DNA of 64,000 nucleotides from positions 11,924,501 to 11,988,500 of the forward strand of contig CM040107.1 of the NCBI GenBank assembly GCA_022496805.1, read 5' to 3'. Position 1 is the first letter of the stretch. Every line of letters begins with the position of its first letter. The notes beneath the pieces are model-generated. The model was given only the letters and a program-made list of their open reading frames with translations, ran no database searches and was not told the DNA's origin. Below are positions 33,255 through 44,937 of the stretch, one piece after another. This stretch comes from Pohlia nutans (taxonomy: Eukaryota > Streptophyta > Bryopsida > Bryales > Mniaceae). Both the position numbers and the translations under genes were made by a program.

Positions 33255-34560
33255 GGATCCGGGTTGCAGTGTGAACCGGATCAGGCTAGGGAGTAGGCAT
33301 TAGGCTAGGTAGACTAGCCCGCATGTACATAGGACCTTTTTGTGTGGTAGGTTAGGCGCTTTTGCCAGTAGGATAGGATTGGGATCTTTTGGTTGTGATT
33401 TCCCTTGATTTCCGGATCCCGGGTTTGTAGGATCTGGGCGGGAAATCCGGTCCAGTGGTTGAAGACCACTACTTGCCCAGGAATGCTTGGCATTCTTGGG
33501 GTCTTCTTGTATTACTATTTCCTTGAAAGCAAACTGCTGTAGAGCACTATCCGAAAATTGTGTATGTGCTGTGGGGTTGTTTGTGGAATGGTACAGTAGT
33601 CAAGAGTCCCTTGGTAACCGGGTAGGCAGTCCGGGTTCTCGAGTGATTCGGGTGTGAAGTCTGAATATGGTTTTTGGGTGATTTGAGGACTGTTTGAAAG
33701 AGTGGTTTCTAAGTTCCGTACGCTAGGTAATCCGGGTTAGTGGCTAGGCAGGTAGGAGGGGGTACTCCGGGTTGCACAGAACTCCTGGACGGGTAGTCTG
33801 GTTGAGGTGCCAGCACTCGGAAGGTCCAGGCGAGGCGAAATACGGGATCACGGGAGTAAAACAGGGCGCTAGAATTCCTGAATACTAGTTTCGGACTCCC
33901 CGGATAGTGTCTATTCCGGTTAGTAAGTCGTTGTAGTGATTGGAAGAAAGGGGAAACCGGATTGCGCTTGCGTGACACGGCTGCGGGTTGGGTAAAACTA
34001 GCAGTTGAAAGGGCAGTACGGTAAGTACCCGGGATTAGGAGTTTTGTGAGTTAGGATAATCGAAAGGTAGTGAAGTTCCCATCACTTGAATCAGCAGGAA
34101 GGGTGTGTCTTTAAATCCAGCACCGCTAAATGTAAATGGAGAACCCTCTGAAGGAAAACAGAGGTTAATGTAAACCGGTTTGAGTTGTTCGGATAGACCG
34201 GACAGAGTAGGGTTGGATAAATTCCCAACTCGGACGAAAACCGGATCTAGCCGTAACCGGGTCAGTCAGTAGGAGAAGGCCCGGTTCAGTAGGAAAGAGG
34301 AATTCAGCAGGTAACAGAGAGAGAGAGATCACCAGTCCGGGACCATCTCTGGAAACTTCCCACTTCACAGAATCTCCACGGAATGATAACCCGGAAATCA
34401 CCTCTACGAGCGTTCTTAATACAAAAAAGTGCGTTCTAGGGGAATATCCGGTATCACGTGCTACGACAAACATAGACACAATACACAATATACCACAAAC
34501 ATAGACAGAATACACGTGACAGCCCAGTAAGGCCACGAGAAATGCAGAGTGATGCCCCGA
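33255..34560. other. Non-coding CCGG-rich tail of the nested element
   Basis: No ORF of substance. Frequent CCGG/ACCGGG words continue from the gag-like ORF to about 34460, so the element probably ends near there. A short direct repeat (CAAACATAGACA-AATACAC) lies at about 34466-34515. Confidence 0.45.
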
Positions 34561-34935
34561 GCCAGCCTACCACCGAAACCTTCTAATACATGACGAGCTT
34601 GACAAGAGCCAAGATGCCTAAACCATGTACTTAGGCCTCGGCCCCGAGGGTACTCTCAGGACCCCCAATTTCATGATCAGTTGCACGTCACGATTTATGA
34701 CTCAATCGAGCCCGACACGAGTCATGACTCTGGCACCCACACTAAGGCCTCTAGCCAGTGCGCTACAAGCCCATACACACAATGACAATACGAGCACACC
34801 AAGATAAAGCGAGTTACAGAAGGAGACATCACATCAGCACTGGAGTCACCAGACGCGCAGGCTGCAATCTCGATCATACTAAGGAGTCTCACATTATGGT
34901 ATTGACAACATAGGGATGATGGGGAGGACACTTAC
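34561..34935. other. Remainder of intron 2 of copy B
   Basis: Resembles the repeats of intron 11: TCGGCCCCGAGGGTACTCTC at about 34639 followed by a CATGATCA word. No gene. Confidence 0.5.
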
Positions 34936-35290
34936 ATTAGCTGTTGGCTGGGAGGTTTGAGCTTGATCCTGCGGCCTCGTCATCTCTTGCGCTTCGGTCT
35001 CCGCAACAGGCACCTGAAAGAACAGGGGCTTGGTGTGGCACTCAAAATCAATCACAATTAAAGTGTATATATAAAGTTGTACAACACGGCCTAATTGTGG
35101 ACTTAGAACACCACCAACGAAACAAGACAAGTGCGTGCATGGAAAATGATATCAAGGTAAGGGACTTGGTGATACCTGGCCCGTCATGTTAGGATCTGGT
35201 GGATCAGGTCCCTTTGCTGCAACTTGCGCACCTCTCTTCCTCCCCATCGCAATCTAGAATTCCCATTGGTAAAATCCATCATCAGAAAGG

Positions 35291-35710
35291 TTAATGGAAT
35301 AGATCACAAGTGTTTTCATAGCATACAAAGCTAGGACAACATTGAAACGAGAGTGTATACCCACAACGGTGAAAGAGCTCCTGTTTCGGCCACGTCCCCA
35401 CCTCTACGATCCTCGCAGTCCATGCCTCCACGGTCCCTTGTGCAATACTCTTGAGGTATTCCAGAACCCTCAGCAAGAAATGTAGAGCATAGGAAGGACT
35501 CTGAGACGAGACAGTGCCGTCGCAAACATTCGCTAGGGCCAGGCGTGGCCTAGCTGGAGGAGACGGCGTGCACGTTGTCCGCTGGATCGGAGGTGCAAGG
35601 GCAGGACGACGGCGACAGTGCGAGCAACGTGTACTTTGCACGACGCAGCCGTGCTGGAGCGGAGCCAAACCTAACTCGCGGATCCAGTAGCTAAGGTATT
35701 GGCCAGTCAC
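35291..35710 (-). other. Possible 5' UTR exon of copy B
   Basis: GC-rich open minus-strand stretch just upstream of the copy B first coding exon, ending at a plausible donor (GTGG followed by GTATAC at about 35355). The encoded sequence is Cys/Pro/Arg-rich and I recognise nothing; a leader exon is more likely than protein coding. Confidence 0.25.
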
Positions 35711-36224
35711 GAGCCCTGGTGAAGACAGCCGATACTAGCCCTAATTAAGGCTACTCTGTTCGTCACCCTACTTTAAGTCCAATCCTGAATGGAATCTTCG
35801 TCTCTAATATTCATTGCAACAAGGACTATGCATTACGGCATAATCTCTTAGGACGTGCACGAAACAGCTCTAATCAAAGAACATAGCCAACTTATTATAA
35901 GAGTATTCGTGTGTATTATTTCGATGGATTTTCAATAGACTAAACTTCACATTCCCTAAGTCAAGGTATGACGTTACATGTCAAATCAGACCACGTTCAA
36001 TTTCATATAAAAAATATAGATGTGGATCACAGTTGTTTGCGGATGCAGCTACATTGTTGACTCCTCCGTCACACTTGATTACGTGCTTTGCCTCGTTCTA
36101 ATGGTCTTTCCAATCAATGAATTAGCGTAGGTTATAGTTGATAATTACTAATGTTATACTCTACATCATTCGACAACTGTCCATCATGTACAACAATAGA
36201 ATTGCATCTAGAAATATTGACTTA
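35711..36224. other. AT-rich intergenic, no gene seen
   Basis: Nothing supported; no repeat or RNA gene recognised. Confidence 0.4.
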
Positions 36225-36525
36225 CAATTGTTTGAGTACTATCGCTTTCGTGAAATTTGACGTAGTCTTCAGTTGTGCCTTCGGGTTTCTCTTTAGTCGC
36301 AAGCACTTCTTGCGCACTCGCTATATTCGTGATGTCCTCTTCTCCGAAATCAATCCTTAGAGCCAAGCTCTTCTGAACTCCTGTCAATCGTGTCATCTGC
36401 TTAGATGCTCTCATCCTAGAACGCTCTAGCTCACGCTTGCTTGAATACAAAAGCCGCCCTCTTCTTCTCCTCTTCTTGTGCGTGATCACAGACTCTAAAT
36501 TCTTAGAATCTTCTCCGTCTAGCAT
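36225..36525 (-). other. Possible exon encoding a basic peptide
   Basis: Minus-strand open stretch reading LDGEDSKNLESVITHKKRRR and on to KRELERSRMRASKQMTRLTG, ending at an ATT/GTAAGT donor near 36225. The KKRRRRGR run would serve as a nuclear localisation signal. Its partner exons are not identified; it may be an upstream exon of copy B or a separate gene. Confidence 0.3.
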
Positions 36526-37210
36526 TTGCCCAGCGAGTGTTAGAACATAGAAATACTGTGGTTAAGCACATTATCTCAAAGTAAATGCGAGCATACCTAA
36601 TCTCAAAGACGTATTATTGTTTGTCAAACGTCGGCTATGAATACTTCGTTCCGTAATACTAACTATAATAACCAATGGATTAGTTTTGATGTTATCTATA
36701 TATGACATGGTCATGGCTTTTTCCAATCGAAGATGTTTGCTATAAATATATTCTCACAATTTCAATATTCCAACTCAGGTTGTATTATTCTTCGCTATCT
36801 ATAGTGTGAATGAATTCAATCACCGGATTTAGGCTCGTGTACCAACTTGCACGCTCTATATCAATATTTGGTGACAGGCACATGATGTCTTAGTTATTAT
36901 GAAATACGAACGCTTGCTATAGAATGTAATTCCACGTTCTCCCTATCTTTACTGCGCCGACTTTGATAGCACTAAATATTATAGCCTACATCCAAGCCTA
37001 GAAGGTCGTAGCGTCAAACGCTTGTCAAATGTCAATCATAGACATTGAATTTGACACTAACGTTAAGAATATGGTCCGCCTAAATGACTGTAACACTGCA
37101 TATCCGAATTCCTATATGTGAGCGTCTACACTCGACTTCATTGCCTTCATCGCTGTTGGTTACGCGCACACATCTGACGCAACTAAATCTCAACGACAGT
37201 CATCGATGCT
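36526..37210. other. AT-rich intergenic, no gene seen
   Basis: Nothing supported. Confidence 0.4.
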
Positions 37211-37674
37211 TTGGAGGATCGCAGCATTGAAGATGTGCTCGACTTGGAAACCATTGGGAGATTGACAATGCCAAACGAAGAAGACTATCCCGTAGTATCA
37301 AGGAATGGACGTTTGGTGCGGATGTCAAATCCCATCAACAGCTTGGAGGGTGCGGTGGAATTGTGGATGGGCGAATTCCCAAACTGTCATGACTATGTCA
37401 TCGACCTCGCAATCATCCTGCTAGACAAAGATCGACTTTGATTTTACCGAGTCCCGTGTGGAATTTGGGACTCCTACCCTCGTCATCCTCTTGTCAGGAG
37501 GCTCATATGGTCTCATTATGTTTGCAAAATGCTGGGACTCCCCGATCCTTGCAACCTCGAAAGCGAGGGTGTTTCAATTGTGCCAGAGGAGATTGCCGCT
37601 ACCGTCCGGGACTTCTTTGACGATGAACCCAAGCCTCCATTTTGGGGATCCGTTCCCAACACCATGCCCATCTA
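37211..37674 (+). pseudogene. Orphan ORF with one in-frame TGA
   Basis: Frame beginning MEDRSIEDVLDLETIGRL runs to a TGA at 37439-37441 (LDKDRL-stop-FYRVPCGIWDSY) and continues in frame to TAA at 37672-37674, ending WGSVPNTMPI. Both halves look coding (balanced composition, no low complexity) and the joint reads smoothly if the stop was CGA (Arg). About 154 codons. I recognise no family. It may be the 5' part of the SWIM-finger element that follows on the same strand. Confidence 0.4.
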
Positions 37675-38182
37675 ATTGATTGGTTATTGATAGGGCTTCC
37701 TAGCTACGTTAGTGGAGGCTGCTACTCAGATTGTTATGATTAAAGTCTAAATATCCTAGTACATTCCCGATTGGTTTCATATTTTTTATTCAATTGTTAT
37801 TATAGTACCGACCGCTATAGAAGGTTCGTCTATAGTTCATATAGATTAGTCCTACAAAAAGCAACACTTTCATGAAGACTGTGTCTTCATAGTATAAATA
37901 AACCTCAACAACAACTTGTTCACGTGAATATTATATCACTTTATGTTGTGTGACCAAGCCAACTCTGAATTAGATTCTTCCCACTTGCAATACATCCACT
38001 CATGGACTTTGGACTGCGCGCTGATGTATGTGACACACTACATGCTTATTCTATTTGAATTAGCCTGCGCCGTAGAACGTTCTGACATTCATTAGATTAG
38101 ACATATGCTTAAAGTGAAATTGATGTCAGTTGCAAGGCGACTCCAATCTTAGACCTATGTCACTGTTCGAACTTCCCGTCCG
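37675..38182. other. AT-rich spacer
   Basis: No gene seen. Confidence 0.4.
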
Positions 38183-41130
38183 ATGTTCGTCAAAGCCCTC
38201 CTCCGGATTCGTCCATTGTATGTAAAGTCTGCAAGAAACCCTCACCTTGTCGTGACTATTGGACAGCGTGGGTGTATTACGTTCTCAACGTCAACGACAG
38301 GTCTCGTGCATGTATCCATTTGGGCTTTCATCGACATTCCGTTGCTGAAGGACAGTGCAGGGAGTCTATGGAGACCATCACCGGCTTGATTGCATTGAAG
38401 GTGGTGAAGACTCCCACCGCCAAGAACATAGCTATCGCTCTTGCAGCTAGCAAAGAGTTTCTCGAGACATTTCTTGTCCACAGTGGACCTCGTCCAAAAC
38501 AGATGCTGCAAGGACAAGAATTGGACAAGGTGATGGACAAGTTTCGCATGCTGAGTTCTCCTAACGTTCAGAACATGATCACCACGTTTCGCGCACAAGG
38601 CAAAGGCAAAGGCAAGATTGATCAAATTCTGGAGATGAAGAGGCATGCGAAGATCGAGTTCATACACGAAAGTGTGTTCCCGGGCCAAGGCCAGGAAAAG
38701 GTTTATCTCTTCAAAATGCTCGTGCATGGCCCCGGGAGAGGTGTCGACCTTGTGGGAGGGATGCAACTCGGAGGTACCTGCTGAATTGCTTCGTCATGTT
38801 TGATCACGTGAAAAGAGTGAAGCAATGGACCACTATTGCCTGCCATGTTTATGACTCCACGTACTGCAAGGTGATGACCATCGCGCGCTGTCTGCGATAT
38901 GCAAACGGAAGGCACTGAGGGACAGCTTATATTCTGGCGTTGCCTGAACAAAGTGATGGACAACAACGGCGCACCAAATCCAAACTTCAATGGTTTCATG
39001 TGTGATAGCGTACGAGCAAACTTTAATGCAGTGCGAATTGTCTACGGCTCGGGCAATCCTTCCGTGCCCATGGTAGACTGTGAAAGAACTTGTCTATTCC
39101 ATTGGGCAACAAGTATGCACAAGCACATTGAGAAGTTGATCGCCAAGGACTTCCAGAGTCAACACATTAGGCTTTGCAAACAATATAAGGATGCCAAAAC
39201 AATGGAGGAAGCTGACAAGATGTACATTGAGTTGAGAGCGTGGTGGTACTCTTCTGGTGCTGCTTCAGAACATGCGATTTGCAAGCTTGAAGACTGGTTG
39301 GCTTTTTGGCATTTTTGCTACAGGCAATGGGGCGGTTTCATGGAAACGGTAAATTATCAAAAGCCCTCTTTCACTTCACGAGGATGTTTGGTATATGTTG
39401 TAGTCCCTCGGAGTCGATGGTCCTTCCTCCGTGATTGCATGTATTTTGACAAGGTCAAGTATTGAACCGGTTGCTCCTAAACCTTCCACTACATATAAAT
39501 TCATATCAACATAGAGCACTTAGAAAATAGCCGTCGGCCCCGAGGGCTATATTTTTCAGAATTTTTTTTTGATTTTTTGCAAATCATAGATAAAAAAAAA
39601 CAGAAAAACAAATAAACATTTGTACTATCATTTGAAAGTGAGTATTTGTGTATCTATCACTCCAACGTAATTAGCATTATACGTTTTGGTAATAGTGTAA
39701 TCAAAGTTATCGTGTGCAATAATATAAACTGGGTGATGCAATTTCTGCAGAATCTTACCGTAGATGAACTCGCAGACATCCCAACCTGCAACCTTGCAGA
39801 GATCGTTCACAACAAGTAGAGGCAAGCCTCCGGGAAGCGAGGCTCAAACCTCTTTGTCGCCACCACCGATGATTGGGTCGGTGCTTTCATGCAGATGACC
39901 AACTATAGAACATTTCTATGTGGAGGTCCGTCTCGAACTGGTTTGTCCAAGCACGATCTAAAACTGAAGAGGGCTATAACATCCCATGACGGCAAGAAGA
40001 TCGCCGAAGCAATTAACAACATGCCTGGGGCTACGGAGGTTTCTACACGAGTTCTACATTTGGAAAGAGAAGAGGTGTTTGGCTCGTCCAAGAGAAAGCT
40101 CGACATGCCAGTGGGTTGCAAAGGAGATTCTCATCGTCCTGACAAGGTGAACTTCTCGCATCCACGTGTCCAAACACGATCAGCCGCTCCTGGAATGAAC
40201 TCGGAGGAATCACCAAGACCTACTTCTCCGGTTCCATTCACAACTAGGGTGTTGGAGACTGACTGTGACACCTCGAAATGGCACATTCCAAGGATATCAC
40301 ACAAGTCCAGAAGGCAGTGTCATGCAGTGCAAGCGGGGAATGGCAGCAAGTGCAACATGTTGATTGCGAAGGGCGGTAAGGCCACAGCTGCCCCAACCTA
40401 CCGAGGCACTAGGACAGAGTACAAAGGGACTAAACCTCAGACGGTTGATTTCTGGTTTTGTCCTGACCAAATCGCACGATGCGTCATGGGACCGAAGCGC
40501 TTCTTTTTCATACACCGTCCGGATATCCCTGATGTTTGGCCCGTCCTCTCCGGTACAAACCTCACGCGTTCGGAGATTCTAGAGCTCGAAAAAGCAGGGT
40601 TTCACCTTGGGTCTACTACAGCCCTTTTGCCTCGACGCCTGTTTACGACGTCGAAGGTGTTTGAGCCCATCATTTGGACTCACCCAAGGCCTTTGCATGC
40701 TGACAGAGTGCCATCTTCTCGAAATGGCAAAAACGTGCGTCAAAACACCAAGGCTCCCACAGAGGCTCACCGGAATCAATGGGAAAGCGCACGAAATGTC
40801 AAGGCAAATATTCTCCGCGTAAACCTCCTCCACTACCCCGGCCTTGGTGCCATCATCGTGCTCCAGTCCGGGGTGGAGCCCGATGATAATTTGTTTAATA
40901 TCACATTGTGCAATTTTCCGTCATATACGTGCCCACATTATGCGAGCATGAATTCTTCAGTTGTTAAGAGGCGTGGCCAGTACGTCAACTGCAAGCACCT
41001 CTACTACATCTTTCGATTCTTTTGCAAGTTGGACTATAAAGTTGACACATACATCCATGCTCCTACTCTCAGCTTGGATGAGGTTAAGAAGATTCTTCTG
41101 GCTGCTGGGATCATCAAGACTGAGGAATGA
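38183..41130 (+). pseudogene. SWIM-finger transposase-like gene (MULE-type), broken
   Basis: Plus-strand relic in several frames. 38272-38784 reads YYVLNVNDRSRACIHLGFHR; a frameshift leads to KRVKQWTTIACHVYDSTYCK; another near 38885 leads to 38899-39465 with TEGTEGQLIFWRCLNKVM, FNGFMCDSVRANFNAVRIVY and WLAFWHFCYRQWGGFM, typical of a transposase core with acidic residues (family by eye: MULE-like). After a non-coding gap (39466-39850) a clean 413-codon frame, 39889-41130, ends with YTCPHY...NCKHLYYIF, the place of a SWIM zinc finger (CxC...CxH). Its first Cys is Tyr (TAT at 40924-40926), a G-to-A change relative to the copy at 55.6 kb, which keeps GCSCPSF. Cut-and-paste element inferred; ends not defined. 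Confidence 0.6.
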
Positions 41131-41959
41131 GGACCAATCGGTGTTGAGACGGGGAGACTAGAACCAGAATCAATAGCTTACTACTTTAACTATATGATGC
41201 CCTATTTCGAATTGGTTGAAGTAATTGCATGATAAGTTTGACCAGTAGAACTATGTATTACAAAAAACGAAAAAAATAAAATACTACATATAGATCCAGA
41301 TGTTCTCTTTCTGTTCTTTGTCTCTTTTCAAGAAGCTCACCGGATGGGGTTGAATTTCACCCATGTACTCTATAATTTTCCATTTATTTACCCTAAACCT
41401 TTAACATTAAACTACACTAAGTACTAACCCACGGTTATAGGTCCAGCGGTCATAGGGTGCCAAAATTGACTATTATTAGTAATAAATCTAAAAATAGTAT
41501 TTTATTTTCTAAAATTAGAGTCATTTTCTAAGTTCAGATGGATTCTAAGCTCTTGGCTCCCCAAATCCCCGCTCTCCGCTCTTGGGCTCTCCTCTCTTGG
41601 CTCGCAAGCTAGCGTCGTTGGTCTCAATTTATTGAAATGTCTCAATGTAATGAACCCTTTTTATGATCTAAAGTCGCAAAATAGTAATTTCAAATGTATT
41701 TTGGCATTTAAAAGTCTCAATTTATTGAAATGTCTCAATTTGATTAACACTTTTTATGATCTAAATATAGAAGGGATTAAAATGAGACTACAACTTGTTT
41801 CATTTTAACGAATAAGGCACGGTCCTGACTTTAGTTGCCGACACAATTGTCTACTATCGTCTAAAGCTTACTGGGTTCCTGCAGTTTTTATCTTTTTTCA
41901 CCCACATCCACGTTTGGAGTATAGCGAAATTGGAGAAAGCTTGTGGGCGATCTATGTTG
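41131..41959. other. Intergenic with dispersed-repeat copy
   Basis: About 41430-41620 repeats the CCACGGTTATAGGTCC ... CCCCGCTCTCCGCTC pattern found near 18.3 and 56.2 kb. CTAAACCTTTAA and other short words, no gene. A CTCAATTTATTGAAATGTCT word at about 41625 recurs at about 41715, suggesting a local duplication of about 90 bp. Confidence 0.45.
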
Positions 41960-42442
41960 CTTCTGGTTCTCTAAAACCTAGACCGCCCCTCATGTCGTCT
42001 TGGCTTCCAACCAGTGTCATAATGTGTTCTTGAAGAATTACTCAAAGGCCATGTACCCCGGCACGAAAGATCCCATTCTCCTAAAATACCCGTGGCGCCT
42101 TCTGTACCATAGGAAGGATGTCAATTTCAATGACCGTAACTTGTTATTGTCGACAGCAATCCTCAGAGTTGCTTAGTGGTTCCTACTGAGTACACTATTT
42201 TTCCTGTTTTCTAGAATAATTCACATCCAGACACATCAATGGATTTGTACTTATGCAAGAAGTTAGACGAGTTGATTGTGTGCATGCATTTGAATGGTCC
42301 CGTGAGGTTCAATGAGACAATGCGCTACCGTAGACCCTTGCATAATGACTTGTTTAAGGACTCAGACTCCTATAAGTTCTTGATCTGTCATCTTCCGTAT
42401 TCCTGGAATCAGGATCTCATCAACGGAAAAAAATTGTCGTGA
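41960..42442 (+). pseudogene. Decayed gene fragment, unknown function
   Basis: One plus frame reads QCHNVFLKNYSKAMYPGTKD and PILLKYPWRLLYHRKDVNFN then DRNLLLSTAILRVA and stops; a second frame from 42239 reads LYLCKKLDELIVCMHLNGPV and ends GKKLS. The peptides look like former coding sequence but I recognise no family. Confidence 0.3.
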
Positions 42443-43415
42443 ATACTTTAATTTTTGGTATTTTTTGAAGAAATTTCAAGTTTTTAATATTGATAAATTG
42501 TCAATGCTGTCATTCTTGAATATGAAGACAGTCTCTGGAATGTTTGGTGAATATGCCCTCGATTGACATGAGTAAATGTATGCCTTTATAGTGCACCACT
42601 TCCATTTCTATCGTCATAGACTCAGTTTGTGGATGTGGTGTCTATATCATTTAGGTTGCTTATGTTGGACACAGGGGGCGGCCACTCCTCGTCGCGGTAG
42701 GAACAACGTGCGAAAAAAAATAGGGTCCATTATATTAATTGTAGGTAATAATTATATTTGTTTTCATTCTAACATAGCATTGGTTTAGGGTCATAAACAC
42801 CTTTATAAAGTAAATACGGCCATGGAAAATACTAGATTTTATAATTCTACTATATAGAAAATAGGGTACATCTGTAAGCTATGGGGGAGTAGTGTATAAA
42901 GTGACTGCTTGGATGAATGAAAATTTGCTTGTAATCCCTGTAGTGTAAGAAAAATGGTCGGTTTTCCATCCACGGTCTAAGGGATGAAGATCAGTTTAGG
43001 GTTTCGTTCTCGAGGCCTTTTCTAACTTGCTCTCACTGATAATGTTCACGCGGCCAAGGATTCACTGAGTTTTTCCAATTAAGCTTACGCCTTCCTGGGG
43101 ACATAGGGTTTTGTTCATTTGCCGCGTGTGTGCTGGTTGGATTGATTGCGATCAAGGGTTTAATATGAAGGGTTTCTTGGCGAATGTGTAGGATTTGTTG
43201 GATCTGTTGTTCCGGCTTGGTATCGTGCGGTTGAGAACGGTTTTTGTTTAGGCCAGAAGAACCACGGATCACTCCAGTGAGGTATTGTCTCCCACCTGTT
43301 TGCTTTGATTTCTTAGAGTATTTCCATTCCCACATGTTGTCCCTCTTCTGTTTACTTTGATTTCTTAGGGTTTCGACTTACTGTTAGGGTGTGACTTTGG
43401 TTTAGGGTTTGCAAC
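42443..43415. other. Intergenic, no gene seen
   Basis: AT-rich; several TTTAGGGT words (about 42784, 42997, 43365-43405). No supported gene on either strand. Confidence 0.4.
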
Positions 43416-43685
43416 ATGTCTTACAAGGTTATTTTGTACACCCTAGACGATGAGGTATTAGACCCTACGCCCCAAGGTCCTAAATATGCCGAAGAGGGTG
43501 AGTCCTATTCCCAGCTGCGGGCGAGATTCGAGAACGTTGATGCTATCCAGTTTCCCTTCGAATTCTCATTTTATGAACATGACTCACAGTTTTGTTGTTG
43601 GCTCCTATCTTGTATTTCTGAACACAAAGCTGCATGCTTTCTAAGTGATTTGCATAGGTTTCTTGTATCTTCTTTGCTGCAGTAA
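43416..43685 (+). CDS. Small ORF, possible first exon
   Basis: Starts MSYKVILYTLDDEVLDPTPQ, continues YAEEGESYSQLRARFENVDA and then becomes Cys/Ser/Leu-rich from about residue 60, where an intron may begin. The first 55 residues resemble a small globular domain (strand-helix-strand, like PB1 or ubiquitin-like folds), but that is only a pattern impression. The preceding TTTAGGGTTTGCAAC context is leader-like. May belong with the ORF at 44314. Confidence 0.35.
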   Translation: MSYKVILYTLDDEVLDPTPQGPKYAEEGESYSQLRARFENVDAIQFPFEFSFYEHDSQFCCWLLSCISEHKAACFLSDLHRFLVSSLLQ

Positions 43686-44313
43686 CCTTTGTTGGGCTTC
43701 TCTATCCTCTATGTGTTGTTTTGATATTATTGTGTTGTCTGCTGAAGTTGTGTATTACTCTGTGGTGTACTAAAGTTGTGTGTTTTGATATGGTGTACTG
43801 AAGTTATGTGTGTGAAGTTGTTGTGTGCTGCAGTTCTGTGTTTCCACAAGTTGTATGTGATCGTTGCTGTATTACTATGTGCTGAAGTTGTGTGTTGAGC
43901 TCTTGTTTTGAATACTTGTTTTGTTCTTCATTTTCAGTAGTCAATACTCCATACCGTACGACCCTTGTGTGTTTTCTAGCACCACTAAGTCTCTTGTGTG
44001 TTTTTTTTCATCACTAAGACTTTCAACTTTCAGCTGAATTTTTTTTGTTAATATAATAGGGGTCCACTAATTCACTTCAACGAGGTATTATAAAAATTTG
44101 TAGGGTATCAAATATTACTACGTGTTAGAAATAGATCTAACAATAGGGTACATATTAATCAAAATCTCCAAGTAAATACCCCCCTATAGAATACCCTCTT
44201 GTCACACGTAGGTTCCAACTTACACACTAAGTGGCCGCCCCGTGGTTTAGGGTAAGCTGCATTCCGCTCCCTCATCTGCTTGGGATGCCTATCCACAAAT
44301 TGGTCCCTCTACG
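43686..44313. other. T-rich stretch, possible intron
   Basis: T- and TG-rich (GTGTTTTGATATGG, AAGTTGTGTG words), as introns often are. If 43416-43685 and 44314-44937 form one gene this is the intron. No other feature seen. Confidence 0.3.
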
Positions 44314-44937
44314 GTGTTAAATCCCTCATTCACAAGCAGGGACTCGAAGAATTTCTTGGAGAGGAGGCGGGGATGGTTGATCTACCCTGCTCCGGACAAC
44401 GCATCTGCTGTGAATTACACCAAGGAGGATATGGAAGATGACGAGGATGGTGTGGTGGACAGTCCTCTGATTCAACATCTGCAAGGGACGGAAACCCCTC
44501 CACCTCCAATAGGTGGTGCACTCGCAAACTTCAAAGGTGTTCCGTCTGTCACAACTGTATTGCACGAATTTCCGGATGATCATATGCCCCGGATGACATT
44601 GGACCCTGAGGCAGTGGAAGTTGACAATCTGTTTCGAAACCTGGTCGTCGAAGTCAGTGCGGATTTTGCTCAAGTCCAGCTAAATGGGACTTATCAAATC
44701 ACAGCCACTTGTGTTACTATGTCTTTCGGGGCACACACTCGTCTTGAACCATTACGGTCGTTGGCTGTGACTCATGGTCTGCTTCGGCGGTGTGCTGTGA
44801 AGCGGTATAGAGATGACGCTTTTTTGGAGGGGTCATGGCTAGATCTTCTAAATATTGTCGTAGTGAGGAAGTCCTATCCACCCACAAGGATCATGGTGGG
44901 GATTTTGCTGCTCGTGCACGTAGTGCTGTGTAGATAG
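44314..44937 (+). CDS. 207-aa ORF, unknown
   Basis: Open frame reading FLERRRGWLIYPAPDNASAV, NYTKEDMEDDEDGVVDSPLI, later VDNLFRNLVVEVSADFAQVQ and ending in a hydrophobic segment (IMVGILLLVHVVLCR). The hydrophobic end could be a membrane anchor or frameshifted tail. No family recognised. May be the second exon after 43416-43685. The first codon of the listed frame is not a convincing start. Confidence 0.3.
   Translation: MLNPSFTSRDSKNFLERRRGWLIYPAPDNASAVNYTKEDMEDDEDGVVDSPLIQHLQGTETPPPPIGGALANFKGVPSVTTVLHEFPDDHMPRMTLDPEAVEVDNLFRNLVVEVSADFAQVQLNGTYQITATCVTMSFGAHTRLEPLRSLAVTHGLLRRCAVKRYRDDAFLEGSWLDLLNIVVVRKSYPPTRIMVGILLLVHVVLCR

Larger units (their letters stand above)
23849..35247 (-). pseudogene. 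ParB-like / DNA-methyltransferase-like fusion gene, copy B (13 exons, five stops)
   Basis: Hand-spliced minus-strand model: exons 35176-35247, 34936-35013, 29819-30456, 29521-29702, 29198-29392, 28972-29112, 28894-28938, 28549-28784, 27734-28442, 27280-27627, 26917-27190, 24243-24450, 23849-24158, all at GT-AG borders, phases agreeing at every junction but exon 3/4 (off by one) and giving about 1,145 codons. Order: MGRKRGAQ start and acidic N-terminus; ParB-like domain; middle with LRWLKWWN; Lys/Glu-rich linker; methyltransferase-like C-terminus. In-frame stops: TAG 30436-30438, TAG 28900-28902, TAG 27956-27958, TGA 27923-27925, TGA 27301-27303. Intron 2 (about 4.5 kb) holds an opposite-strand gag-like ORF; intron 11 (about 2.5 kb) holds repeats. 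A paralogue at 59.7-64 kb aligns exon by exon, the strongest support for the model. A stretch upstream (35291-35710) may be a 5' UTR exon. Whether this is a host gene or element cargo is open. Confidence 0.72.

Noticed and set aside
23849..35247. Bacterial or phage contamination as source of the ParB-methyltransferase-like sequence
   Set aside because: Exons are split by GT-AG introns with consistent phases, a eukaryotic element is nested inside, and a paralogue lies among plant-type transposons.
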